Positions 1 through 8,353 of a DNA stretch of 64,000 nucleotides are shown here, one piece after another. The translations under genes were made by a program, and so were the position numbers. The notes below the pieces were generated by a model. The model did no database searches and was not told where the DNA came from. It saw only the letters and a program-made list of their open reading frames with translations. This DNA comes from Virgibacillus_F necropolis_A. Its GTDB lineage: Bacteria; Bacillota; Bacilli; Bacillales; Amphibacillaceae. Every line of letters begins with the position of its first letter. Position 1 is the first letter of the stretch. The stretch lies in assembly GCF_044793635.1 (NCBI RefSeq), contig NZ_CP084992.1, positions 124,001-188,000 of the forward strand, in the 5' to 3' direction.

Positions 1-191
1 AAGTAGTTAGTGCAGAGGTAGAGAGAATAGCGTTACAGGAAGATACAGCTATTTTATTATGTTCTCCAGCAATAAGAATATATATCAAACAGTTGGTTGA
101 ACGATTCTTACCACAAGTAGTTGTATTATCATATAACGAGCTTGAGCCAAATGTACAAGTTCAAAGTGTAGGGGTGGTGAATGTAGCATGA
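1..191 (+). CDS. flhA: FlhA C-terminus (partial, 5' end outside window)
   Basis: Reading codons from base 3 gives about 62 residues ending in TGA at 189-191. The end matches the conserved C-terminal tail of FlhA, the membrane export-gate protein of the flagellar type III secretion apparatus: a CSPAIRIYIKQL segment followed by LSYNELEPNVQVQSVGVV. Only the cytoplasmic C-terminal end is present. The stop overlaps the flhF start (ATGA at 188-191), so the two are translationally coupled in the fla/che operon. Identification rests on this tail and on the genes that follow, which are in the usual Bacillus order. Confidence 0.93.
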   Translation, partial: VVSAEVERIALQEDTAILLCSPAIRIYIKQLVERFLPQVVVLSYNELEPNVQVQSVGVVNVA

Positions 192-1315
192 AAGTAAAAA
201 AATATGTAGCAGCAACAATGCCCGAAGCGATGCATCAAATTCGTAAAGAGTTGGGTGCAGACGCAGTTATATTAAATTCAAAAGAGGTAAGGAATGGTAG
301 CTTTTTTGGCTTTTTAAAAAAAAGGAATATCGAAGTAATTGCTGCACTTGATCCACAGCCAACGCAACCTAAATCAAAGCCCCAAAATGAACTACCGGAT
401 TTAGAATCACGTAATAAAATTCAGATGGATCAACCAACAACAGATAAGCATGTATTAAATGAAATTAAGCAGTTGAAGAAATTACTAGAGATCCAAAACC
501 AACAAGTTGAGACTAATTTTAGTCCGCAATATAAAATTGTCTATCAACATTTAATAGACCAGGAAATTTCTGATTCATTGGCATCAGAAATTGTTCATAC
601 GGTTATTAACTTACACGCAAAAAATAAGGAAGAAGACCTGGAACAGCATGTCATTTTCAGGGATACAATGAAGGAGATTTCTAACCGACTTGAACCACTA
701 TCTTTTGAAGGAATAACTTATAACAAAAAAATTATTCACTTCGTTGGTCCAACAGGGGTTGGGAAAACTACTACAATTGCCAAGGTTGCAGCGGAAAGTA
801 TGCTGAAGGATCATAAAAAGGTAGCTTTTATAACTGCAGACACGTATAGAATTGCTGCCATTGAACAGTTAAAAACATATGCCAAAATATTAGATGTTCC
901 TTTAGAGGTAGCCTATGATATTAAAGATTATAAGGATGCAATTGAGAAGTTTGCTAGTTATGATTTGATTCTTGTTGATACTGCGGGACGTAATTTTCGA
1001 GATGCAAAATACGTTCAGGAATTGAAACAAAGTATTGATTTTAATGACGAAATAGAAACATATCTCGTTTTATCTCTAACAGCAAAACCGAATGACTTGC
1101 AGAAAATCAGTGACCAATTTAAACATATTCCAATAAAAGAATTGATTTTCACAAAAATTGATGAAACGAGACAATATGGCAGTATGCTTAATATAGCACT
1201 TCGAGATGAAATTGGAATTGCTTACATGACAAATGGTCAGGATGTGCCTGATGATCTAGTTAAACCTTCACCTGTGAAGATTAGTGAATATATAGTAGGT
1301 GAATATCGTGAATAA
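188..1315 (+). CDS. flhF: Flagellar SRP-like GTPase FlhF
   Basis: FlhF is an SRP-family GTPase that helps place flagella; in Bacillus it works with FlhG. The 375-residue protein has the family layout: an N-terminal B domain, an acidic, Gln/Lys-rich linker at about residues 55-110, and an NG domain with P-loop GPTGVGKTTTIAK near residue 187 and the DTAGRN motif near 264. Length is close to B. subtilis FlhF (366 residues). The ATG at 188 sits behind a GGGGTGG Shine-Dalgarno and overlaps the flhA stop. flhG follows with a short overlap. Confidence 0.96.
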   Translation: MKVKKYVAATMPEAMHQIRKELGADAVILNSKEVRNGSFFGFLKKRNIEVIAALDPQPTQPKSKPQNELPDLESRNKIQMDQPTTDKHVLNEIKQLKKLLEIQNQQVETNFSPQYKIVYQHLIDQEISDSLASEIVHTVINLHAKNKEEDLEQHVIFRDTMKEISNRLEPLSFEGITYNKKIIHFVGPTGVGKTTTIAKVAAESMLKDHKKVAFITADTYRIAAIEQLKTYAKILDVPLEVAYDIKDYKDAIEKFASYDLILVDTAGRNFRDAKYVQELKQSIDFNDEIETYLVLSLTAKPNDLQKISDQFKHIPIKELIFTKIDETRQYGSMLNIALRDEIGIAYMTNGQDVPDDLVKPSPVKISEYIVGEYRE

Positions 1316-2174
1316 TGATCAGGCTATGAATTTGCGACGTAAACTACAACAATCTAAAGACCCGAGGCATGCTAAAACAATTTCTATTGTAAGTGGAAAA
1401 GGTGGCGTAGGAAAGTCTAACTTCGCATTAAATTATTCACTTGAGCTTATAAAAACGGGGAAGAAGGTTTTGCTATTCGATCTGGATGTCGGAATGGGTA
1501 ATATCGATATTTTACTTGGTTTAAATGCAGGAAAAACGATTGTAGATATGTTTAATCAGCAAATAACGGTTCATGACATTATTGAAAAAGGTCCGAATAA
1601 TCTAGCCTATATTGCAGCTGGCAATGGATTATCTGATTTTTTTACATTAGATGATACTAAAAAAGAATATTTTCTTAAACAATACAACGAATTGGTACAA
1701 CTATATGATTATATTATTTTTGATATGGGAGCAGGTGCTACGCATGAAAGTTTATTTTTCATTGTGGCATCAGATGAGTGCATCGTTATTACTACTCCTG
1801 AGCCAACATCTATAACAGACGCATACGGCATGATTAAACATATCGTAAACAATCAGGGGAAAATGCCGATATATGTAGTAATGAATCGTTCTTTATCCTA
1901 TAAAAGTGGTAAAAAAGCACTAGATCGATTTCAGCGCGTTATATCTCAGTTTTTAAATATTGAAATACATCAAATGGGTATCTTGCCCGATGACCGTACC
2001 GTGTCAAATGCAGTAATCAGACAAATACCATACAGTATTCTAAATGAAAATGCTGCAATCTCAAGAGCCCTGAAAGAAATCGTAGCCAACTATTCACAAA
2101 ATTCATTCAGAATTAACAAAAAAGAGAATACTTCATTCGTTCGCAGGTTGAAGCGATTATTGGCTGAGAGGTGA
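1308..2174 (+). CDS. flhG: MinD-like ATPase FlhG (YlxH)
   Basis: FlhG is a MinD/ParA-type ATPase that partners FlhF in setting flagellar number and position. The deviant Walker A motif SGKGGVGKSN lies near residue 30, followed by DLDVGMGNIDILLG and the switch-region FDMGAGA. I place the start at GTG 1308 (MNNDQAMNLRR) because TAGGTG lies 6-7 bases upstream and the N-terminus then matches the family; an in-frame GTG at 1299 would overlap that ribosome site. This gives 288 residues. The N-terminal DQAMNLR motif, which in homologues stimulates FlhF GTPase, is present. The stop overlaps the ribosome site of cheB. Confidence 0.95.
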   Translation: MNNDQAMNLRRKLQQSKDPRHAKTISIVSGKGGVGKSNFALNYSLELIKTGKKVLLFDLDVGMGNIDILLGLNAGKTIVDMFNQQITVHDIIEKGPNNLAYIAAGNGLSDFFTLDDTKKEYFLKQYNELVQLYDYIIFDMGAGATHESLFFIVASDECIVITTPEPTSITDAYGMIKHIVNNQGKMPIYVVMNRSLSYKSGKKALDRFQRVISQFLNIEIHQMGILPDDRTVSNAVIRQIPYSILNENAAISRALKEIVANYSQNSFRINKKENTSFVRRLKRLLAER

Positions 2175-2179
2175 ATGTT

Positions 2180-3244
2180 ATGCACCCGGTTCGTGTTTTA
2201 GTAATAGATGATTCTGCCTTCATGAGAAAAATGATAGCTGACCTATTATCAAGTGATCAGCAGATAGAAGTAATAGGAACTGCCAGAAACGGCGATGTTG
2301 GACTGAAGAAAATAAAAGAGCTGTCTCCCGATGTAGTGACTTTAGACGTAGAAATGCCTGTTAAAGATGGTATAAAAACGCTACAGTATATTATGGAAAC
2401 AAATCCACTTCCAGTTATTATGCTTTCAAGTGTGACAAAGGAAGGGTCTTCTAAAACCATACAGGCGATATCTAATGGGGCGGTAGATTTTGTACAAAAG
2501 CCATCAGGATCCATTTCCCTTGATATTGAAAAAATAAAACAGGAACTAACAAGGAAAGTTATAACTGCGTCAAATGCTAAAGTGGCAACATATCATATGA
2601 ATCCTGATAATAATCGCGAATCAATGGTTGATCAAACTTTTACAAAGGTCCATTCCCATACGCTTATTGCAATCGGAACATCTACCGGTGGTCCAAGAGC
2701 ATTGCAACGTGTATTAACTGATTTACCCGATGATTTTACAACACCAATTGTCATCGTGCAACACATGCCAGCAGGCTTTACAAAGTCTTTAGCAGATCGT
2801 CTAAACACATTGACTAAGATACATATAAAAGAAGCATCACATGGGGAAATCATCCAAAAGTCAACTGTATATATAGCTCCTGGTAATTTTCATTTAAAGG
2901 TTAGAAAGATGGGGACGTCGTTTGCAATCGAACTATCAAAAGAGCCTGAACGTAATGGTCACAGGCCATCTGTTGATGTTTTATTTGAGTCTTTAGCTGA
3001 TGTGCCAAATGTAAATAAAATTGCAGTTGTATTAACAGGGATGGGGAGCGATGGTTCGAAAGGGCTTACATATCTTAAGAGGAAAGATTCAGGAACTACC
3101 GTTATTGCTGAAAAAGAAGAATCGTCAATTGTGTACGGAATGCCAAAAGCCGCAGTGAAAACAAATACAGTTAACCATATTGTTCATTTACATCATGTAG
3201 GAGAAACGATTACGAATTTAGTGAAGAGATCAGGGGGGATGTAA
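2180..3244 (+). CDS. cheB: Chemotaxis protein-glutamate methylesterase CheB
   Basis: CheB removes methyl groups from chemoreceptor glutamates and deamidates receptor glutamines; phosphorylation by CheA activates it. Residues 1-120 form a receiver domain (VIDDSAFMRK; phospho-acceptor Asp near 56 in TLDVEMPVKDG). The C-terminal methylesterase domain shows the catalytic triad context: Ser in GTSTGGPRA (near 166), His in VQHMPAGFT (near 193) and Asp in TGMGSDGSKG (near 289). The start at ATG 2180 follows AGAGGTG; 354 residues. It sits between flhG and cheA as in B. subtilis. Confidence 0.96.
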   Translation: MHPVRVLVIDDSAFMRKMIADLLSSDQQIEVIGTARNGDVGLKKIKELSPDVVTLDVEMPVKDGIKTLQYIMETNPLPVIMLSSVTKEGSSKTIQAISNGAVDFVQKPSGSISLDIEKIKQELTRKVITASNAKVATYHMNPDNNRESMVDQTFTKVHSHTLIAIGTSTGGPRALQRVLTDLPDDFTTPIVIVQHMPAGFTKSLADRLNTLTKIHIKEASHGEIIQKSTVYIAPGNFHLKVRKMGTSFAIELSKEPERNGHRPSVDVLFESLADVPNVNKIAVVLTGMGSDGSKGLTYLKRKDSGTTVIAEKEESSIVYGMPKAAVKTNTVNHIVHLHHVGETITNLVKRSGGM

Positions 3245-3245
3245 T

Positions 3246-5261
3246 ATGGATACAACACAATATTTGGATGTGTTTATAGATGAAAGTAATGAACATCTTG
3301 AATCATTATATAAACAATTATTGGCACTCGAGAAGAATCCAACAGAGAAATCAATTATTGGTGAAATATTTAGATCTGCACACACACTTAAGGGTATGTC
3401 TGCCACGATGGGATATAATGATTTAGCAAATTTAACACACCAACTTGAAAATGTATTTGATGGAATAAGATATGAAAAAATCACAATTAAAACGGAAACC
3501 ATGGATATTTTATTTGAAGCTGTTGATCATTTAAATGCAATGGTCGAAAGTATTGGAAGTGGCGGAGATGGTAAACGAAACGTAGAACAAATTATCGATT
3601 TTCTAAAAAAAGTGGAAAAAGGTGATCAAGCCGTTGCTGCAACAAAATCGAAGGCTTCAGAAAAAACTGAAGTAACGAATTCATTAGAGACTATTTCAGC
3701 GTTAGACGAATTCGAACTTTCGATATTGAATGAATCTGCTGAACGAGGATATACAAATTATGAGATAACCGTGCAGTTAAGAGAAGATTGTCTTCTAAAA
3801 GGAGCGCGTGTTTTTATGATCTTCGAGGTACTTGAAAAGCTTGGTGAAGTCATAAAATCAGAACCTCCTGTAAATGAATTGGAAGAAGAAAATTTCGAAT
3901 ATTCCTTCACTGTTTTATTTATATCAGAAAGCTTTAAAAATGATATTGAATCGAGTATTAATAAGGTTTCAGAAGTTGAAAAAGTAGTTGTTCATCCATT
4001 TTCAGTTCAATCATATAAAGAAAAGCAAACAGATAATGTCGAAGCGGAAGAACAAGTAAGCTCAGCTTTAGAGGAAAAATCAGATACACCGACAGTTACG
4101 AAGAAAAATACCAGCAAGACAATCAGAGTAAATATTGATCGTTTAGATATTTTGATGAATTTGTTTGAAGAACTGGTGATTGATCGTGGACGATTAGAAC
4201 AGATTTCTACTGAGTTAAATCACAATGATTTACAGGATACGGTGGAAAGAATGTCTAGGGTTTCAAGTGATTTACAGAATATTATCTTGACTATGCGCAT
4301 GGTTCCTGTTGATCAAGTTTTCAGTCGTTTTCCACGAATGATTAGGCAGCTTGCACGTGATTTAAGTAAAAATGTGGAAATTGAAATTGTCGGGGCTGAA
4401 ACGGAACTGGATCGGACGGTTATTGATGAAATTGGTGATCCGCTTGTCCATTTAATTCGAAATGCAATGGATCATGGGATTGAAGCACCGAATGATAGAA
4501 AGAAAAAAGGAAAACCAGAACAAGGAACGATAAAATTACAAGCCTACCATAGTGGTAATCATGTATTTATAGAAATCTCTGATGATGGGGCGGGCATTAA
4601 TAAGGATAAAGTTTTAAATAAAGCTATTTCAAATGATGTGATAACAGAAAGTCAAGCTGAAACCCTAACAGATCAACAAGTTTATGAACTTATCATGGCA
4701 AGTGGATTTTCAACTGCAGATACAGTTTCTGATATATCCGGCCGTGGTGTTGGTTTAGATGTGGTGAAAAATACTATTGAATCACTGGGTGGAAGTATTA
4801 CAATTGATGCAAAACTAAACAAAGGGTCTACTTTCTCTATTCAATTACCTTTGACTCTATCAATCATGTCCGTACTTTTAGTAGAACTAAAAGATGAAAA
4901 ATATGCAATTCCATTATCATCTATTATTGAAACGGCTATTATCCACAAAGATCAAATTATGCAGGCGCATAATAAGAAAGTAATTGATTTTCGTGGCCGA
5001 GTTGTACCATTGGTATTTTTAAATGATATTTTTTCAGTACCAAATGCGGCAGTAAATGATACGGACTATGTATCAATCGTTGTTGTAAAGAAGGGCGACA
5101 AGACAGCTGGACTTGTGGTAGATTCATTTATTGGTCAACAAGAGGTAGTTTTAAAGTCATTAGGTAACTATTTAACAAATGCATTTGCGATTTCCGGAGC
5201 TACGATATTAGGTGATGGACAGGTGGCATTAATTATCGATAGTAATGCATTAATTAGATAA
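3246..5261 (+). CDS. cheA: Chemotaxis histidine kinase CheA
   Basis: CheA is the central kinase of chemotaxis; it couples receptors through CheW and phosphorylates CheY and CheB. The 671-residue protein shows the P1 HPt domain with the phospho-accepting His in RSAHTLKGMS (near residue 45), a P2 region at about 165-255, a dimerisation helix pair, an HATPase domain containing HLIRNAMDHGIE (N box) and DDGAGI and GRGVGLDVV (G boxes), and a C-terminal CheW-like domain. Start ATG 3246 lies one base after the cheB stop codon, with a GGGGGG ribosome site inside the end of cheB. Nothing appears missing. Confidence 0.97.
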   Translation: MDTTQYLDVFIDESNEHLESLYKQLLALEKNPTEKSIIGEIFRSAHTLKGMSATMGYNDLANLTHQLENVFDGIRYEKITIKTETMDILFEAVDHLNAMVESIGSGGDGKRNVEQIIDFLKKVEKGDQAVAATKSKASEKTEVTNSLETISALDEFELSILNESAERGYTNYEITVQLREDCLLKGARVFMIFEVLEKLGEVIKSEPPVNELEEENFEYSFTVLFISESFKNDIESSINKVSEVEKVVVHPFSVQSYKEKQTDNVEAEEQVSSALEEKSDTPTVTKKNTSKTIRVNIDRLDILMNLFEELVIDRGRLEQISTELNHNDLQDTVERMSRVSSDLQNIILTMRMVPVDQVFSRFPRMIRQLARDLSKNVEIEIVGAETELDRTVIDEIGDPLVHLIRNAMDHGIEAPNDRKKKGKPEQGTIKLQAYHSGNHVFIEISDDGAGINKDKVLNKAISNDVITESQAETLTDQQVYELIMASGFSTADTVSDISGRGVGLDVVKNTIESLGGSITIDAKLNKGSTFSIQLPLTLSIMSVLLVELKDEKYAIPLSSIIETAIIHKDQIMQAHNKKVIDFRGRVVPLVFLNDIFSVPNAAVNDTDYVSIVVVKKGDKTAGLVVDSFIGQQEVVLKSLGNYLTNAFAISGATILGDGQVALIIDSNALIR

Positions 5262-5287
5262 AGCGCCATATACGAGGAGGAAGAAGA

Positions 5288-5758
5288 ATGGAAAACCAAA
5301 CTATTTTGGACAAAAAGGTAATTGTATTTCAACTTAATGATGAAGAATATGCTGTTTCTGTTCAACAGGTAGGCTCAATTGAACGTATGCAACCAGTAAC
5401 CCGAGTACCACAAACTGCAGATTTTGTGAAAGGTGTAATTAATCTTCGAGGTGTCGTTACACCAATTATTGATTTGCGTATTCGTTTTGGTATTGTCCCA
5501 CTTGATTTCCAGGATTCCACAAGAATTATTATTGTCTATATGAATGATATGGAAGTAGGATTAATTGTAGATGCGGCAAATGATGTAATTGACATTCCTG
5601 AGAGCTCTATTGAACCCGCACCTGAGGTTATTGGAACTGTTGACGTTGATTATATTGATGGTGTAGCTAAGTTAGAAAATCGTTTATTGATTTTATTAAA
5701 TTTACAAAAAGTGCTTTCCCATGATGAAATGGATGCATTACGTAAAGTGGAAGGTTAA
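5288..5758 (+). CDS. cheW: Chemotaxis coupling protein CheW
   Basis: CheW is a small cytoplasmic adaptor linking receptors to CheA. The 156-residue protein is a single CheW domain with the conserved FQLNDEEYAV strand and the FVKGVINLRGVVTPIIDLR segment. A strong AGGAGGAAGA ribosome site precedes ATG 5288. The C-terminal tail is slightly longer than in the E. coli protein, as is usual in Bacillus. It lies between cheA and cheC in the fla/che operon. Confidence 0.96.
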   Translation: MENQTILDKKVIVFQLNDEEYAVSVQQVGSIERMQPVTRVPQTADFVKGVINLRGVVTPIIDLRIRFGIVPLDFQDSTRIIIVYMNDMEVGLIVDAANDVIDIPESSIEPAPEVIGTVDVDYIDGVAKLENRLLILLNLQKVLSHDEMDALRKVEG

Positions 5759-5764
5759 TGCAAC

Positions 5765-6403
5765 ATGGATTTTAATAGTGGATTATCCAGCACACAATTG
5801 GATGTGCTGCAAGAGATTGGAAATATTGGCGCAGGAAATGCTGCGACATCGATGTCAAAATTACTAAATAAAAAGATAGATATGCATGTACCATCTGTCA
5901 AAATTATTGCCTTCGATGAGGTGATGGATATGATAGGTGGACCTGAAAATTTAATAGTAGCTATTCTGATTCGTATACAAGGGAACGCACCAGGGACTGT
6001 CTTTTTTATACTAACAGTCCCTGAAGCGGAGAATCTAGTTAGGCAAATCACTTCAGATTCACAGTTTAGGCTGTTTGGTGATCAACCACCGAGTGAACTC
6101 GCAATTTCCGCACTTCAAGAAGTAGGCAACATTCTAGCAGGTTCTTATTTGTCTGCATTATCCGACTTTACACGTATTAATATGCAACCATCTGTCCCGT
6201 CTTTAAGTATTGATATGGCAGGTGCAATATTGACGGTGGGATTATTGGAACTTTCTCAAGTTATGGATTATGCCATCATAATTGATACAACCATTAATGA
6301 AATGGAAACATCAAATGGTGTGAATGGTAAGTTTTTTCTGCTGCCAGATCCAGAATCGTTTGATCAAATCTTTGAATCATTAGGAATTAGTAACCATGAA
6401 TGA
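5765..6403 (+). CDS. cheC: CheY-P phosphatase CheC
   Basis: CheC dephosphorylates CheY-P and binds CheD, forming a feedback loop in Bacillus adaptation. Both halves of the pseudo-duplicated fold carry the phosphatase signature: LQEIGNIGAGNAATSMS near residues 16-32 and LQEVGNILAGSYLSALS near 117-133, each with the acidic/Asn pair needed for activity. At 212 residues it is full length. It starts 6 bases after cheW and its end overlaps the cheD start by 8 bases. Confidence 0.95.
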   Translation: MDFNSGLSSTQLDVLQEIGNIGAGNAATSMSKLLNKKIDMHVPSVKIIAFDEVMDMIGGPENLIVAILIRIQGNAPGTVFFILTVPEAENLVRQITSDSQFRLFGDQPPSELAISALQEVGNILAGSYLSALSDFTRINMQPSVPSLSIDMAGAILTVGLLELSQVMDYAIIIDTTINEMETSNGVNGKFFLLPDPESFDQIFESLGISNHE

Positions 6404-6893
6404 AACACAAACAGTAATAAAAGTAGGAATTGCTGATTTAAAAATAGTAACTGCTCCGGATATTATACGAACATCAGGACTTGGATCTTGTGTAGGGGTT
6501 GTCATATATGATTTACAAAAGGAAGTAGCAGGCTTAGCACATGTCATGCTACCCGATTCAGCAATAGGTAAAAAGGACAATTTAAATTTATACAAGTATG
6601 CGGATACTGCAATTGATAGCTTAGTAGATCAACTATATGCATGTGGTGTACGAAAGAATGGCCTTCAGGCGAAGTTGGCTGGAGGAGCACAAATGTTTCA
6701 ATTTACACCTTCTTCAGCCATGATGCGAATAGGACCAAGAAACATAGAAGCGGTTGAAGAAAAGTTGGTTCATCATCAGATACCTATTGTTTCATCAGAT
6801 GTAGGGGGAAGTTGTGGTAGAACGATTGAATTTGATCCTGAATCAGGTAAACTTAAAGTACGTACTGTGCATAAAGGAGAGGCTTTTATATAG
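6396..6893 (+). CDS. cheD: Chemoreceptor glutamine deamidase CheD
   Basis: CheD deamidates receptor glutamines and is regulated by CheC. The catalytic Cys lies in GLGSCVGVVIYD (near residue 31) and the catalytic His in GLAHVMLPDS (near 48). The 165-residue protein is complete and is translationally coupled to cheC. In B. subtilis sigD follows closely; here 645 bases of repeat-bearing DNA separate cheD from sigD. The last codons (GCTTTTATATAG) resemble the end of a short frame 520 bases downstream at 7412-7414. Confidence 0.95.
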   Translation: MNETQTVIKVGIADLKIVTAPDIIRTSGLGSCVGVVIYDLQKEVAGLAHVMLPDSAIGKKDNLNLYKYADTAIDSLVDQLYACGVRKNGLQAKLAGGAQMFQFTPSSAMMRIGPRNIEAVEEKLVHHQIPIVSSDVGGSCGRTIEFDPESGKLKVRTVHKGEAFI

Positions 6894-6997
6894 GCTGTTT
6901 TCGTAAGATTGTTGCTTTTAGAGAATAGATATGACTGCGACGTAGCTGCTATCTAAGTTAGATCTGTAGTACTGATAATGGAAACAAGTTACTAAGG

Positions 6998-7120
6998 CAG
7001 CCGCAGCCCGTATACACTTCGCTTTTCGCGGGCGGCTGGTGAGCCTCCTTGTGCTAACGCACTGCGTAGTCTCACCGATGCCTGTCCTCCCGCAGAAGTC
7101 TACGTGTATACGGGCTGCTG
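6998..7120 (+). repeat. GC-rich palindromic element A (cheD-sigD spacer, copy 1)
   Basis: The element is bounded by a perfect 14-bp inverted repeat: CAGCCCGTATACAC at 7004-7017 and its complement at 7104-7117. The interior is clearly richer in G+C than the flanking genes and contains GCGGGCGGCTGGTGAGCC and TCCTCCCGCAGAAGTC. It has no plausible coding frame. It shares its internal word order with the reverse complement of the element at 7183-7308, so the two are opposed copies of one family. From memory, similar words occur in many Bacillaceae genomes; this cannot be verified here. Confidence 0.8.
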
Positions 7121-7182
7121 GTATAATATTTGCCAATAACTGAAAGAAATGACCAAGAATGCTTACGTAAATAGCTTTACCA

Positions 7183-7308
7183 GTCCAGCATCGTTCCGGG
7201 CGGTGACTCCTGCGGGAACAGCACGTGTCCGAAGACCCCGCAGAGTGGTTTTCTCGAGGAGGCTAAGGCCGTGCCCGCGGAAAGCATCCGCCCGGAACGA
7301 TCCTGGAC
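7183..7308 (-). repeat. GC-rich palindromic element A (copy 2, inverted relative to copy 1)
   Basis: The 126-bp element has imperfect 22-bp terminal inverted repeats (GTCCAGCATCGTTCCGGGCGG at the left, GTCCAGGATCGTTCCGGGCGG when the right end is reverse-complemented). Read on the minus strand, its order of motifs (GCTTTCCGCGGGC, GGC, AGCCTCCT, CTGCGGGGTCT, TTCCCGCAGGAGTC) parallels copy 1 at 6998-7120 read on the plus strand. It carries no coding frame. It could fold into a long stem in the fla/che transcript ahead of sigD. Confidence 0.8.
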
Positions 7309-7321
7309 AGTAGCAATACAC

Positions 7322-7414
7322 ATGTCTTTGGAAATAAACCTAAAGTTAGGTCGCAATATATATCAACATGAAGATGAAATAGTAACAATGCGTACGAAAA
7401 GAGCTTTTATATAA
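7322..7414 (+). other. Short 30-codon frame between repeat element and sigD; possible gene remnant
   Basis: An ATG at 7322 opens 30 codons ending in TAA at 7412. The peptide ends MRTKRAFI, close to the CheD tail VRTVHKGEAFI, and the DNA also matches (CGTACGAAAAGAGCTTTTATATAA against CGTACT...GAGGCTTTTATATAG). No good ribosome site precedes the ATG. It could be a piece left by duplication of the cheD 3' end when the repeats arrived, or the tail of a lost gene. Function is unknown. The rest of 7415-7538 holds an ATTCAC/GTGAAT hairpin and the sigD ribosome site. Confidence 0.3.
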
Positions 7415-7538
7415 AACCCCTTATGAAGACTCGGTATTCACCTTATCTTTATTAGTGAATGGCGAAATTTATTTTATACTTAATTCCTTAAAACTTTTAT
7501 ACTTTCCTTAAGTGGAACTAAAGGGAGGAGCACATAAT

Positions 7539-8312
7539 ATGAAAACGGATAAATCTCCTCTAGAGAAACAGCTATGGGACAATTGGTTAACTAGTCATGA
7601 CCCGGATGCTGCTAATGAACTCATTAAAAATTATATGTATCTAGTGAATTTTCATGTAGAACGTATAGCAAGCCATCTACCCAAAAATGTAAATAAAGAT
7701 GATCTGAAAAGTTTTGGCTTTATGGGATTATATGATGCACTCAAAAAATTCGAGCTAAGTAGGGACCTGAAGTTTGATACGTATGCTTCGTTTCGAATTA
7801 GAGGTGCTATTATTGATGGACTTAGAAAAGAAGATTGGTTACCTAGATCAATTCGTGAAAAAACCAAAAAAATCGAACAGGTTTCTGGACAGCTTGAACA
7901 AATTCACCAACGCAAACCTTCTTCTAGTGAAATTGCAAATGAATTAAGCATGACAGCACAAGAGGTTGAAACACATATAAGGGATTCCCTTTTCGCTAAT
8001 ATCTTATCTATAGAAGAGAAGCCAAAAGATGGTTTTAGTGATCATAAAGAAGGCATTGGATATTCAATTGCTGATGATACTTCGATATCTCCAGATAATC
8101 ATTTAATTTCAAAAGAAGTCAATAAAGAACTAGCCACGAGTATAAAATCATTAAATGAAAACGAACAAATGGTTATAAGTTTATTTTATAATGACGAATT
8201 GACATTAACTGAAATTGGCCAAGTGCTGGACTTGACGACATCCAGGATTTCACAAATTCATAAAAAAGCAATCTTTAAGCTGAAAAACACGTTAACAAAA
8301 GTGCAAAATTAA
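7539..8312 (+). CDS. sigD: Motility sigma factor SigmaD (FliA family)
   Basis: SigmaD directs transcription of flagellin, chemoreceptor and autolysin genes. The 257-residue protein has sigma-70 regions 2 (DLKSFGFMGLYDALKKFE and FDTYASFRIRGAIIDGLR), 3 and 4 (LTEIGQVLDLTTSRISQIHKKA helix-turn-helix near the C-terminus). I use ATG 7539, 9 bases after the strong AGGGAGGAG site, rather than an upstream in-frame start at 7512 that precedes this site. Length matches B. subtilis (254 residues). The gap from cheD contains two palindromic repeats that could affect read-through from the fla/che promoter. Confidence 0.96.
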   Translation: MKTDKSPLEKQLWDNWLTSHDPDAANELIKNYMYLVNFHVERIASHLPKNVNKDDLKSFGFMGLYDALKKFELSRDLKFDTYASFRIRGAIIDGLRKEDWLPRSIREKTKKIEQVSGQLEQIHQRKPSSSEIANELSMTAQEVETHIRDSLFANILSIEEKPKDGFSDHKEGIGYSIADDTSISPDNHLISKEVNKELATSIKSLNENEQMVISLFYNDELTLTEIGQVLDLTTSRISQIHKKAIFKLKNTLTKVQN

Positions 8313-8353
8313 ATTAACTGTATGTTAGGAAGATTAATACGAGGAGAATCAAC

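Noticed and set aside
6918..7136. 72-codon minus-strand frame in the cheD-sigD gap
   Set aside because: It is produced by the GC-rich repeat, with no start signal or conserved domain.
7004..7308. Insertion sequence between cheD and sigD
   Set aside because: The elements have inverted ends, but the DNA between and within them contains no transposase or credible fragment of one.
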